Part shown: in pieces, positions 1 to 8,400 of the stretch | How the letters are laid out: the number at the start of each line of letters is the position of its first letter | Position numbering within the stretch: the first letter of the stretch is position 1 | Assembly: GCA_002420235.1 (NCBI GenBank) | Contig: DIHQ01000056.1 | Location: 1 to 30,289, forward strand | From: Flavobacteriales bacterium UBA5692 | GTDB taxonomy: Bacteria; Bacteroidota; Bacteroidia; Flavobacteriales_D; Sanyastnellaceae | Reading direction: 5' to 3' | Length of the DNA stretch: 30,289 nt | Made by a program: the position numbers and the translations under genes | Notes under the pieces: model-generated | The model's input: only the letters and a program-made list of their open reading frames with translations | The model's database searches: none | What the model was told of the DNA's origin: nothing

Positions 1-1021
1 TCAGCACACGGAATGCGGCTGCGCGACCTCCGGCGACTTCGAAAGCGGCCATGGCCCCTCCGCCGATCATTTGTTCCGCGGCAACAGCACGGTCCGCCTC
101 CGGGAGGTCTTCAGACCAAGCACTGATGAAGCGATCGACCTTGGGGTGGTTTCGGAGGTGTGCAAATACCTTTTCAGCCACCGTTTGCTGGTGCTTCACT
201 CTAACCGCTAGCGTCTCCATGCTACGCAGTAACATCCAACACGTGTTGGGATCGGCTACACCCCCGAGGAAGTTCCGGTATTCCCGAATTCGCGAGACGA
301 CGTCGGACTTGCCGCTGGCTGCGCCGGAGATGAGGTCGCTGTGGCCACCGATGTATTTGGTCGCTGAATAAAGAAGGACGTCAGCATCGTGGTCCAGTGG
401 CCGCTGGAGGATGGGACCAAGGTAGGTGTTGTCTACCCCTACGATGATGCGATTGTCTTCTTTTTCGTGCATCCTAGCCCATTCTGTTGCGGAACGGATG
501 CGATGGATTTGCATGGTGGGGTTCGCAGGGGTCTCGAGATAAATCATTCCTGGGATGCGCCCCCCTTCTCGCTTTAAAGTTGCATCAAGGTGATCAAGGT
601 GATTTATTTTGATTGCATGCACACCCAGGCTTGGCAGGATTTCACGGATGAAATGTTCTGAACCCCCGTAAAGCGGCGGACAATACCAAAGCGGCCGATC
701 AGCGCTCGTCCATGATAAAATTGTTGTTGTAATGGCCGCCATACCGCTTGCAAAGAAGGCGGCCTCTTCTGATTCATCCCATGCAGCCAATCGCTGCTCA
801 GCCGCGCTCAGGGTAGGGTTGCTCAGTCGGCTATAAATTGCATTTGGCTCGCGGGGAGCCGCTGCACCGGGGACACCATAGGCGGTTTCCATTTGCGCTG
901 CCCCTTCTTCTGCAGAAGCAAACTTGAACGTGCTCGTGGGGTAGATGGGTGTCTTGATGGAACCCTCATGGTTCACCGGATGGTGGCCAACGAATGGGGC
1001 AGTGGTTTCGCGATGTGCCAT
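1..1021 (-). CDS. Cys/Met metabolism PLP-dependent enzyme (cystathionine gamma-synthase family, methionine gamma-lyase-like), 3' end outside window
   Basis: Reading the minus strand from the ATG at 1021 gives 340 uninterrupted codons running off the left edge. Seen: YSRLSNPT (residues 63-70) and SGMAAITTT (92-100) of the fold type I sulfur-amino-acid enzymes, the cofactor-contact Asp in VDNTYLGP (D197), and the Schiff-base lysine in SATKYIGGHSDL (K222). The family breaks or forms C-S bonds in cystathionine or methionine. The stretch around K222 and the later CWMLLRSMETL resemble the clade labelled cystathionine gamma-synthase family protein / putative methionine gamma-lyase; such proteins are about 420 residues, so roughly 80 are missing here. 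The position that is Cys116 in classical methionine gamma-lyase (YGC) is glycine here (YGG, 118-120), so lyase activity on methionine is not certain. A divergent Lrp/AsnC regulator suggests amino-acid-responsive control. Family call is secure, substrate is not. Confidence 0.9.
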   Translation of the reverse strand, partial: MAHRETTAPFVGHHPVNHEGSIKTPIYPTSTFKFASAEEGAAQMETAYGVPGAAAPREPNAIYSRLSNPTLSAAEQRLAAWDESEEAAFFASGMAAITTTILSWTSADRPLWYCPPLYGGSEHFIREILPSLGVHAIKINHLDHLDATLKREGGRIPGMIYLETPANPTMQIHRIRSATEWARMHEKEDNRIIVGVDNTYLGPILQRPLDHDADVLLYSATKYIGGHSDLISGAASGKSDVVSRIREYRNFLGGVADPNTCWMLLRSMETLAVRVKHQQTVAEKVFAHLRNHPKVDRFISAWSEDLPEADRAVAAEQMIGGGAMAAFEVAGGRAAAFRVL

Positions 1022-1060
1022 GATTCAATTTCGTCAAAAAATCGGCATTTGATATACCAA

Positions 1061-1072
1061 ACAAACGTTTGT
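1061..1072. promoter_or_regulatory. 12-bp perfect palindrome, candidate Lrp/AsnC operator
   Basis: The sequence ACAAACGTTTGT is its own reverse complement and lies 40 bases upstream of the PLP enzyme start and 70 upstream of the Lrp-type regulator start. Further ACAAA/TTTGT half-sites occur at 1099-1103, 1133-1137 and 1138-1142, the last overlapping the regulator start codon. Multiple dyad-symmetric sites in a divergent intergenic region are the usual arrangement for autoregulating Lrp/AsnC proteins. The assignment to this regulator is inference from position only. Confidence 0.45.
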
Positions 1073-1141
1073 CTTTATTATTGTATATAAAATGCACATT
1101 TGTTCTAAGAAAGGCCGTCAAAATCATGCGAAACAAAACAA

Positions 1142-1591
1142 ATGAAAACCACACTTGACATATTGGATCGCCAGCTCGTGGAATTGTTGCAGACCAATGG
1201 CCGGGCATCCATGCAGGAACTCAGCAATGAGACAGGCCTAAGTCGATCTGCAGTATTTACCAGGGTGAAGCGTTTGGAGAAGGACAAAATTATCACCGGT
1301 TATGCCGCTCAAACAAATCGCCGCTTGCTTGGACTTCAGATCCGTGCCTTTTGCAACGTCCAACTTAAACAGCACGACGGCCGCTTCCTCAAGGAATTCG
1401 AAGCCAACATCGGCGACTGCAAGGAAGTTCAGAGTTGTTACCACATTGCCGGATCGTTTGATTACTTGATTTCGGTGGATGTTCCGGACATGGATGCATA
1501 TCACCAATTCATATCGCTTAGGCTTGCGGCAATGGACAACATTGGAACTGTGCACAGTTCGTTTGTGATGCGTGAAGTGTTGGAGCGCTGA
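1142..1591 (+). CDS. Lrp/AsnC family transcriptional regulator
   Basis: The 149-residue product has the length and order of an Lrp/AsnC protein: an N-terminal winged helix-turn-helix (about residues 5-60, with LDILDRQLVELLQTNGR and the recognition region LSRSAVFTRVKRLEKDKII), then the effector-binding/oligomerisation RAM domain (about 68-145, with YHIAGSFDYLISVDVPD, a typical ligand-domain signature). These proteins form dimers to octamers, wrap DNA and respond to amino acids. The start is the ATG preceded by an A-rich stretch with no Shine-Dalgarno, as is common in Bacteroidota. It is divergent from the sulfur amino acid PLP enzyme, which is its most likely target along with itself. It ends 5 bases from the convergent pgk stop, leaving no room for a separate terminator. 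No anomaly in the coding sequence is apparent. Confidence 0.93.
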   Translation: MKTTLDILDRQLVELLQTNGRASMQELSNETGLSRSAVFTRVKRLEKDKIITGYAAQTNRRLLGLQIRAFCNVQLKQHDGRFLKEFEANIGDCKEVQSCYHIAGSFDYLISVDVPDMDAYHQFISLRLAAMDNIGTVHSSFVMREVLER

Positions 1592-1596
1592 AGGGA

Positions 1597-2784
1597 TTAG
1601 TTTCTGATGGCAGCAATACCCGGTAACACTTTGCCCTCGAGGCATTCGAGCATAGCTCCGCCTCCGGTGCTCACGTAACTGACTTGTTCTGCAAGGCCGG
1701 CTTTATTGATAGCTGCTACAGAATCGCCACCACCTATTAAAGTGAAGGCACCGCAATCGGCGGTGGCTTTAGCCATGGACGCAGCAACCGCATTGGTGCC
1801 TTTCGCGAACACGGCCATCTCGAAGACCCCCATAGGGCCGTTCCACAGCACTGTCTTGCTCCTCAAAACGGCTTTTACGAAGCGCGCTGTCGTTTCGGGT
1901 CCAATGTCAAGGCCCATCCAACCTTCGGTAATGGCATGAATCGGTGAAACCTGTGTGTTCGCATCCGGTGCGAAGGTGTCGCCGCATAGCGTATCGGTTG
2001 GCAGGAGCAATTCCGTTTTGCTCGAACGGGCCTTTTCAAGTATGGATAACGCTTGGGCGTGCATTTCGCTTTCGACTAGGCTCGTTCCGATTGAGCCGCC
2101 TTGTGCCTGGACAAAAGTGTATGCCATGCCGCCGCCTACAATTAGGCAGTCTACGAGACCAATTAGGTGCTCGATGATGCCGAGTTTGGAACTCACTTTG
2201 GCACCACCAATGACGGCAGTTAAGGGCTTTTCAGGGCAGGCCAACACCTTTTCCAATGCTTCAATTTCGCGCGCTAGCAACTTGCCGAATGCTTTTTTTT
2301 CCGGGAAGAAATTGGCGATGGTAGCCGTTGAAGCGTGAGAACGGTGAGCCGTGCCAAAGGCATCGTTGATATAGACATCGCCGTTCTCGGCGAGTTGACC
2401 GGCGAAGAACTCGTCGCCGGCCTTTTCTTCCGCATGGAATCGGAGGTTTTCCAACAAAGTGACTTCACCTGGTTTCATCGGATGTGTTACGTCGAGGGCC
2501 GAATCTCCAACGCAGTCAGAGGCAAATTTGACCTTTTGGCCGAGTAAATTTTCGATTCGAGGAAGGACGTGCTTCAAACTGAATTTTTCATCACGGCCCT
2601 TTGGGCGGCCGAGGTGAGACATGAGTACCGCTGACCCGCCTTGAGCCAACACGTACTGAATGGTTGGTAGGGCGGCCCGGATGCGCGTGTCATCGGTTAC
2701 TTCTCGGGCTTCATTGAGCGGGACGTTGAAGTCGACGCGAATCAAGGCACGCTGGCCTTGGAGGTCGAGGTCTGAGAGGTTCAT
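1597..2784 (-). CDS. pgk: phosphoglycerate kinase
   Basis: The 395-residue product is full length for a bacterial phosphoglycerate kinase, the cytosolic glycolytic enzyme that transfers the acyl phosphate of 1,3-bisphosphoglycerate to ADP. Seen: the N-terminal substrate-binding signature RVDFNVPLN (residues 16-24), the basic-patch region SHLGRPKG (55-62), GGAKVSSKLGIIEHL, the nucleotide-site WNGPMGVFE, and the C-terminal GGGDSVAAINKAG loop. The ATG overlaps the TGA of glyS in an ATGA arrangement (2781-2784), so translation is probably coupled to the upstream synthetase gene and both share the promoter near 4332-4359. The pairing of a tRNA synthetase with pgk is unusual functionally but fits a growth-rate-linked housekeeping operon. 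The 3' end abuts the convergent Lrp gene. Confidence 0.98.
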   Translation of the reverse strand: MNLSDLDLQGQRALIRVDFNVPLNEAREVTDDTRIRAALPTIQYVLAQGGSAVLMSHLGRPKGRDEKFSLKHVLPRIENLLGQKVKFASDCVGDSALDVTHPMKPGEVTLLENLRFHAEEKAGDEFFAGQLAENGDVYINDAFGTAHRSHASTATIANFFPEKKAFGKLLAREIEALEKVLACPEKPLTAVIGGAKVSSKLGIIEHLIGLVDCLIVGGGMAYTFVQAQGGSIGTSLVESEMHAQALSILEKARSSKTELLLPTDTLCGDTFAPDANTQVSPIHAITEGWMGLDIGPETTARFVKAVLRSKTVLWNGPMGVFEMAVFAKGTNAVAASMAKATADCGAFTLIGGGDSVAAINKAGLAEQVSYVSTGGGAMLECLEGKVLPGIAAIRN

Positions 2785-4316
2785 GTGTCGGAAAACAATT
2801 GTTCGAGCCCTACTTTTTCTTCCACTCGATCGGCCAAATCAGCAATGGACACGCGTTCTTGGATCATGGTGTCCCTGTCGCGGATGGTGACCGAGTTGTC
2901 CGTCAAAGTGTCGTGATCGACGGTGATACACAGCGGCGTACCGATGGCGTCCTGCCGTCGGTAACGGCGGCCGATGGCATCTTTTTCGTCGTACTGTACG
3001 TTGTGGTTTAGCTTCAAAAGCTTGAGCACTGCGCGCGCCTTTTCCGGCAACCCGTCTTTTTTTACTAGGGGCAGAACAGCAACTTTTACCGGCGCCAAAG
3101 GTGCGGGGATGCTCATGACGGTCCGTTTAGAGCCGTCTTCGAGGGCCTCTTCCTTGTAGGCTGCGCTTAAGGTAGCGAGAAACATGCGGTCGAGACCGAT
3201 GGACGTTTCCACTACGAATGGCACGTAGCTCTCTTGGGTTTCAGGGTCGAAATACCGAAGCTTACGGCCGCTGTGTTTCTCATGTTGGCTCAAGTCAAAA
3301 TCGGTACGGGAGTGGATGCCCTCTAATTCTTTGAAGCCCATGGGGAAATTGAATTCGATGTCTGCAGCTGCATCGGCGTAGTGAGCTAATTTGATGTGGT
3401 CGTGGAATCGGTGCATGCCATCGCTAAACCCGAGGGCTTTATGCCACTTGAGGCGGGCTTCCTTCCAGTATTCATACCACTTGCTCTGTGTGCCGGGCTT
3501 GACGAAGAATTGCATCTCCATTTGCTCGAATTCCCGCATGCGGAAAATGAATTGCCTCGCTATGATCTCGTTGCGAAAGGCCTTACCGATTTGGGCGATG
3601 CCGAATGGCAGCTTCATGCGCCCACTCTTCTGTACGTTGAGGAAGTTCACAAAAATACCTTGCGCTGTTTCTGGCCGCAGGTAGATAATTCCACTGTCGC
3701 CGCTGACGGCTCCCAGTTCGGTTTTGAACATGAGGTTGAACTGGCGAACGTCTGTCCAATTGCGGCTCCCCGTATCGGGATCGGCGATTTCGAGGTCTTC
3801 GATGAGGGCTTTGACGGCGGCTAAATCTTCGGTATCCATCGCAGCTTTGAACTTGTTGTTGATGCTGTCGATTTGGGCTTGGCGGTCGAGGATGCGGCCG
3901 TTCGTTGTGCGGAATTGCACCTCATCAAAAGCGTCTCCGAACCTCTTCGCGGCTTTCGAAACGTCCTTATTGATTTTTGCCTCAATCTTGGCAATGTGGT
4001 CCTCGATTAGTACGTCTGCACGGTAACGTTTTTTGCTGTCTTTGTTATCAATGAGGGGATCGTTGAACGCGTCCACGTGGCCAGAGGCTTTCCAAGTTGT
4101 CGGGTGCATGAAGATGCTGGCGTCAATACCCACGATGTTCTCGTGCATTCGCACCATGGCCGTCCACCAGTAATCCTTTATGTTGTTCTTTAATTCGGCA
4201 CCCAGTTGGCCGTAGTCATAAGCCGCAGAAAGCCCTTCGTAGATGTCGCTTGAAGGGAATACGAAACCGTATTCTTTGGCGTGGCTGATGACTTTTTTTA
4301 AGAGGTCGTCGCTCAT
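2781..4316 (-). CDS. glyS: glycine--tRNA ligase (homodimeric alpha2 type)
   Basis: The 511-residue product charges tRNA-Gly with glycine and belongs to the class II alpha2 form, not the alpha2beta2 glyQ/glyS form. Seen: the N-terminal region YGFVFPSSDIYEGLSAAYDY, motif 2 with FRNEIIARQFIFRMREFEQ, motif 3 with VVETSIGLDRMFL, and a C-terminal anticodon-binding domain (from about residue 390, APLAPVKVAVLPLV onward). A longer reading frame begins at a TTG at 4334, but I choose the ATG at 4316: it gives the normal N terminus, and the likely -7 promoter box (4332-4339) overlaps the TTG, so that codon would not lie within the transcript. Genes pgk (downstream, ATGA overlap) and gpsA (divergent, 67 bases away) flank it. 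Confidence 0.97.
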   Translation of the reverse strand: MSDDLLKKVISHAKEYGFVFPSSDIYEGLSAAYDYGQLGAELKNNIKDYWWTAMVRMHENIVGIDASIFMHPTTWKASGHVDAFNDPLIDNKDSKKRYRADVLIEDHIAKIEAKINKDVSKAAKRFGDAFDEVQFRTTNGRILDRQAQIDSINNKFKAAMDTEDLAAVKALIEDLEIADPDTGSRNWTDVRQFNLMFKTELGAVSGDSGIIYLRPETAQGIFVNFLNVQKSGRMKLPFGIAQIGKAFRNEIIARQFIFRMREFEQMEMQFFVKPGTQSKWYEYWKEARLKWHKALGFSDGMHRFHDHIKLAHYADAAADIEFNFPMGFKELEGIHSRTDFDLSQHEKHSGRKLRYFDPETQESYVPFVVETSIGLDRMFLATLSAAYKEEALEDGSKRTVMSIPAPLAPVKVAVLPLVKKDGLPEKARAVLKLLKLNHNVQYDEKDAIGRRYRRQDAIGTPLCITVDHDTLTDNSVTIRDRDTMIQERVSIADLADRVEEKVGLEQLFSDT

Positions 4317-4331
4317 GAGTTTGCGTTCTGA

Positions 4332-4359
4332 CAAATGCAGCTGTAAAGGTAGCGCGCAA
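4332..4359 (-). promoter_or_regulatory. candidate Bacteroidota-type promoter for glyS-pgk
   Basis: On the minus strand a TTG (4359-4357) is followed after 17 bases by TGCATTTG (4339-4332), a 7-of-8 match to the Bacteroidota -7 consensus TAnnTTTG, with spacing inside the 17-23 range reported for this phylum. The glyS ATG follows about 15 bases further on. The match is by eye and such short motifs occur by chance, but position and spacing both fit. Confidence 0.45.
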
Positions 4360-4383
4360 TCCCGAGTCCATTACCTTTAACGC

Positions 4384-5382
4384 ATGGATTCCAAACCTCG
4401 TTTTGGCCTCATTGGAAGCGGCTCATGGGCGACAGCCATCGCCAAGATGCTGCTGACCAATACCGAAGAATTGAATTGGTGGGTGCGAAGTGAGGAAACC
4501 AAAGACCATTTACTTCAGTATGGTCGCAATCCCAACTACATACAAAGCATTGAATTCGACACCAGTCGCATTCACGTCAGCACGGATATGCAGTCGGTCG
4601 TGGATTCGAGTGACGTGTTGATTTTTGCCATACCCTCAGGCTATTTGGACGCCACCATTCAAGAAAACAAACCACAAGGGGTCGGCGATAAAATTCTGAT
4701 CAACGCCATTAAGGGTATGGTGGTGAAATACCACAGCATTCCTGCCCGGTATTTGCATAAAGAGTTCGGTGTTCCGTATGAGCGTATTGGCTTGGTCGCT
4801 GGCCCTTGTCATGCGGAGGAGGTGGCCCGAGAGAAACTGAGCTACCTTACAGTAGCATGCCCCGATCAAGCCATTGCACAAATTGTGGCGGAGGCCATGA
4901 CAACCCGTTACATCAAGATTCAAACCAGCAAGGACGTCTTCGGGGCTGAACTGGCGGCCGTATTAAAAAACATCTATGCCATTGGCGCTGGAATCGCCAT
5001 TGGCTTGGGATACGGGGATAATTTCCTGAGCGTGCTAATTTCCAATGCCTCCCAAGAAATGAAGCGTTTTTTGGCGGCTATTCATGAACACGATCGGGAC
5101 GTCAAAGAAAGTGCCTACCTCGGCGACTTACTCGTGACGGCTTACAGCCCTCACAGCCGGAATCGTACGTTGGGCATGATGATAGGCAAGGGTTACAGCG
5201 TTAAGGGTGCTATCATGGAAATGAATATGGTCGCTGAGGGTTTCAACGGGGCCGATGGCATTTTCCATTTGAATAAAAAGTTCAATGTTGACATGCCCAT
5301 TTCGGATGCGCTGTACCGCATTTTGCACGAGCGTATGTCCCCGGTCATCGAGTTGCGTCTGCTCACGGAGAAGTTGGCATAA
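4384..5382 (+). CDS. gpsA: NAD(P)H-dependent glycerol-3-phosphate dehydrogenase
   Basis: The 332-residue product reduces dihydroxyacetone phosphate to sn-glycerol 3-phosphate, the backbone for membrane phospholipids, in the cytosol. Seen: the Rossmann dinucleotide loop GLIGSGSWATAIAKM (residues 8-22), NAIKG with K110, GPCHAEEVA (140-148), the catalytic-lysine motif LKNIYAIGAG (K195) and SRNRTLG in the C-terminal helical domain. Length matches the family. In the usual GPSHAEE motif the serine is cysteine here, and the GDLVLTC segment of proteobacterial enzymes reads GDLLVTA, both probably conservative lineage variants. It starts at an ATG 67 bases from the divergent glyS start. The secreted adhesin-like gene follows after 51 bases on the same strand, so read-through is possible. 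Confidence 0.97.
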   Translation: MDSKPRFGLIGSGSWATAIAKMLLTNTEELNWWVRSEETKDHLLQYGRNPNYIQSIEFDTSRIHVSTDMQSVVDSSDVLIFAIPSGYLDATIQENKPQGVGDKILINAIKGMVVKYHSIPARYLHKEFGVPYERIGLVAGPCHAEEVAREKLSYLTVACPDQAIAQIVAEAMTTRYIKIQTSKDVFGAELAAVLKNIYAIGAGIAIGLGYGDNFLSVLISNASQEMKRFLAAIHEHDRDVKESAYLGDLLVTAYSPHSRNRTLGMMIGKGYSVKGAIMEMNMVAEGFNGADGIFHLNKKFNVDMPISDALYRILHERMSPVIELRLLTEKLA

Positions 5383-5433
5383 GTCTCAAAGTAGAGGCAA
5401 CCTGAGCCTTGTTTTTGCCGTTATTTGTTAGGA

Positions 5434-8400
5434 ATGCAGATTGTCCTAAGGATAGTGATGTGGTGTGCCCTTCTCTGGTTGCTGTTGGGGCCGGTCCAAA
5501 CGATTAATGCCGCTCGCGAGGCGAGTATTCCTCGAACGATTGAGCATGCTCGGACGCCGGCTGGAGTTTGGTTTGTGCCAAACGGAGGGCAGTGGGCAGA
5601 CGAAGCTCGATATGCTGCCCGCGTAGACGGTGGAGACTGGTGGCTGACGGATACGGGCTGGAAGGTGGAGATGCTCGGTTTCGGATACGACGCCATTGGC
5701 CGGCACGAACCGCCGATGGGGCCATTGGTTTCATATGTGCTGGATGTGCGGTGGGAAGGATGCCAACCAGGAATTACCATTGCTGGTTCAGGAAGGGAAG
5801 CCCCGCATCACATTTCCTACTATCGCGGGGATGACCCTACGCGCTGGGCTTCGAAGCTCAAACCGAACAGTAAGTTATCAGCACTCGAAGTGTGGCCCGG
5901 CATCAAGGCTGTAATTGACGGCGAACGGGGCGATGCAGCTCACATTAAGTGCGATTGGCATGTCGCGGCGGGTGCTGATCCTGGCGCGATTTCGCTTCGG
6001 TACGAGGGGCTGGAATCAACGGTGCAACCCGACGGCTCACTTAAACACTTCATTGGCCCGCGCGTCGGCATGGGCAACGAGGCCACGGGGGTATGGGGCC
6101 ACCTCATCGAGGCAAAACCTTTTGCCTATCAACTTAATGGCACTCGCCTTGAGGAAGTGGAGTGTGACTATGCACTGGAAATGTTGGAGGACGGCGCTCA
6201 TCGCCTTCGGTTTATCCTTGGTGAATACGACACCGCCCGCGACTTAATCATCGATCCAGAAATTGAATTTGGATCTCTTGTAGGATCAACGGCTGATAGC
6301 TGGGGATTCACAGCTGCATACGATGATGAAGGACGGCTTATTGGCGGGTCAGGTGTTCGTGACAATGGTTATCCGACAACCGCAGGAGCTGTCAGCAGTA
6401 CCTTCAGCGGAGGGGACTTCGATTTTGGCATCAGCGTTTTTTCTTCGGATGGTTCCATGCTGGAGTACAGCACCTACCTGGGTGGATCGCAGCGTGAGTA
6501 TCCGCATAGCCTTGTGACGGATGAGACGGGCGACATCTACGTTATGGGCACCACGGGGTCACAGAATTTCCCGACAACCTCCGACGCCTATGGTCCGGAT
6601 TTCGTTGGAGGGCCTTTTCTTGATCTGGGCACTTACAGTTTTTATGGATCATATGACAATGGATGTGATATCGTAGTCTCCAAAATTGACGGTGTAGACG
6701 GCTCGCTTGAAGCTTCGACGTTTGTTGGAGGCACTGAAAACGACGGAATAAACCTCGGTCAAAAACTGAATTACAATTATGGTGATGTATGCCGTGGGGA
6801 AATTGTCGTTGATCCGGCAGGTGCGGTGTGGGTGGCCTCAAGTTCTCGAAGCGAAGATTTTCCCATGGTGGATGCCTTCGACCCGGGACTGAGTGGCCCC
6901 AGTGATGCAGTGGTATTCCGTTTGTCCAATGATCTTTCAAACTTGGAGTTCTCCACGTATTTCGGCGGTGAATCTGATGACGCGGCGTTTGCCATTCAGT
7001 TTTCTTCATCAGCGTCGTTGGCATATGTCACGGGCGGGACAAAAAGCAATGACCTCCCCACTACCCCTGGGGCTTATCAACCTGATTTCGCAGGTGATGT
7101 GGACGGCTATCTGTTTTCCATTGACTATTCTGGCTCACCTTTCTTGTCGACGGCGACTTATTTCGGCACGGACAATTACGACCAATCTTATTTCGTGCAA
7201 CTGGACACAGAGAATCGCCCGCATTTGTGTGGTCAGACCGTTGGCAGCGATATGGCTCTCGTAGGCGATGTCTACGATGCAAATCCCAATGGCAGCACGT
7301 TCGTCGTTCGGTTTAGTGAAAACTTGGAAACTGCGGAATTCGTCACCCGAATTGGACTGCCCATGACCGGTGTTGACATCAGCCCAACAGCTTTTTTGGT
7401 TTCTGATTGCGACGAGATGTACATCAGCGGTTGGGGCGGTCAAACGAACTCGGCCAATAGTGCATATGCCTCCCAGTCAACAACAAATGGCATGCCTACC
7501 ACGGCAGAAGCTTTCCAACTCAGCACAGACGGAAGCGACTTCTGGTTGGGAGTGCTGGCTCCGGATGCAGTGGACTTGACATACGGCACCTACTTCGGTG
7601 GCCAGTTTTCCGAAGAACATGTGGACGGAGGCACATCGCGGTTCGACAAGAATGGTACGGTATATCAAGCCGTTTGTGCGGGGTGCGGAGGATGGGACGA
7701 TTTTCCTACGACTGCTGGAGCTTGGTCTAACACTAACGACGCGGGTAATTGTAATCTAGGGGTTTTCAAGTTCAATTTGGGTTCGTTGGTGGCTGATATT
7801 GAAATTGAGGCTCCTGACTTAATTTGTTCAGGCGACCCCATACAATTCATCAACAATTCCATCGGAGGCACGAATTACGAATGGTTCTTCGGGGATTTGA
7901 ATTCGAGCGATGAAGAGAATCCCGAATACATTTATGCCACACCGGGTGAATGGGAAATCATGCTCATTGTCTCTGACGTCAGTGGGACTTCGGGTTGTTT
8001 AGAGCCCGATACTGCCATAGCATACCTCTTCATTGAAGAAATTCCGCAGCCCTTGATAGATGAAATCCCTCCCATTTGCGAAGGTGAATCAGTCAATCTA
8101 CAGGCCTACGGTACCGATGCTCTTCAATGGCAGGCGCATCCCACCCTCCAAAACCCAACTGTGTCCAATCCTCTAGTCACCCCATTAGAGACGACAACCT
8201 ACACGGTGGAAGACAGCAACGAATGCGGAGCGGGAACGGCCTCGGTGACTGTGGTGGTGGACGTACTGCAGACAGAGATTTCACCAGACATGACCATTTG
8301 CAACGGGGACGTAGTTGAGTTAGAAGCTGCCGGAGGCAGTGAGGTGCTCTGGAGTCCAACAACAGGCTTGGGGTCGCCGACCGCGGCCACCACCACAGCT

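Noticed and set aside
966..1208. Minus-strand 80-codon open frame spanning the regulatory region and the start of the Lrp gene.
   Set aside because: It overlaps two better-supported genes and has no protein-like pattern.
5395..5416. Possible weak terminator or attenuator between gpsA and the large surface protein gene (AGGC/GCCT stem followed by TTTTT).
   Set aside because: The stem has only 4 pairs with a 7-base loop, too weak to call.
6542..7024. 160-codon antisense open frame inside the large surface protein gene.
   Set aside because: Its product is rich in His, Arg and Pro in no recognisable order and is explained as a shadow of the repeat-coding strand.
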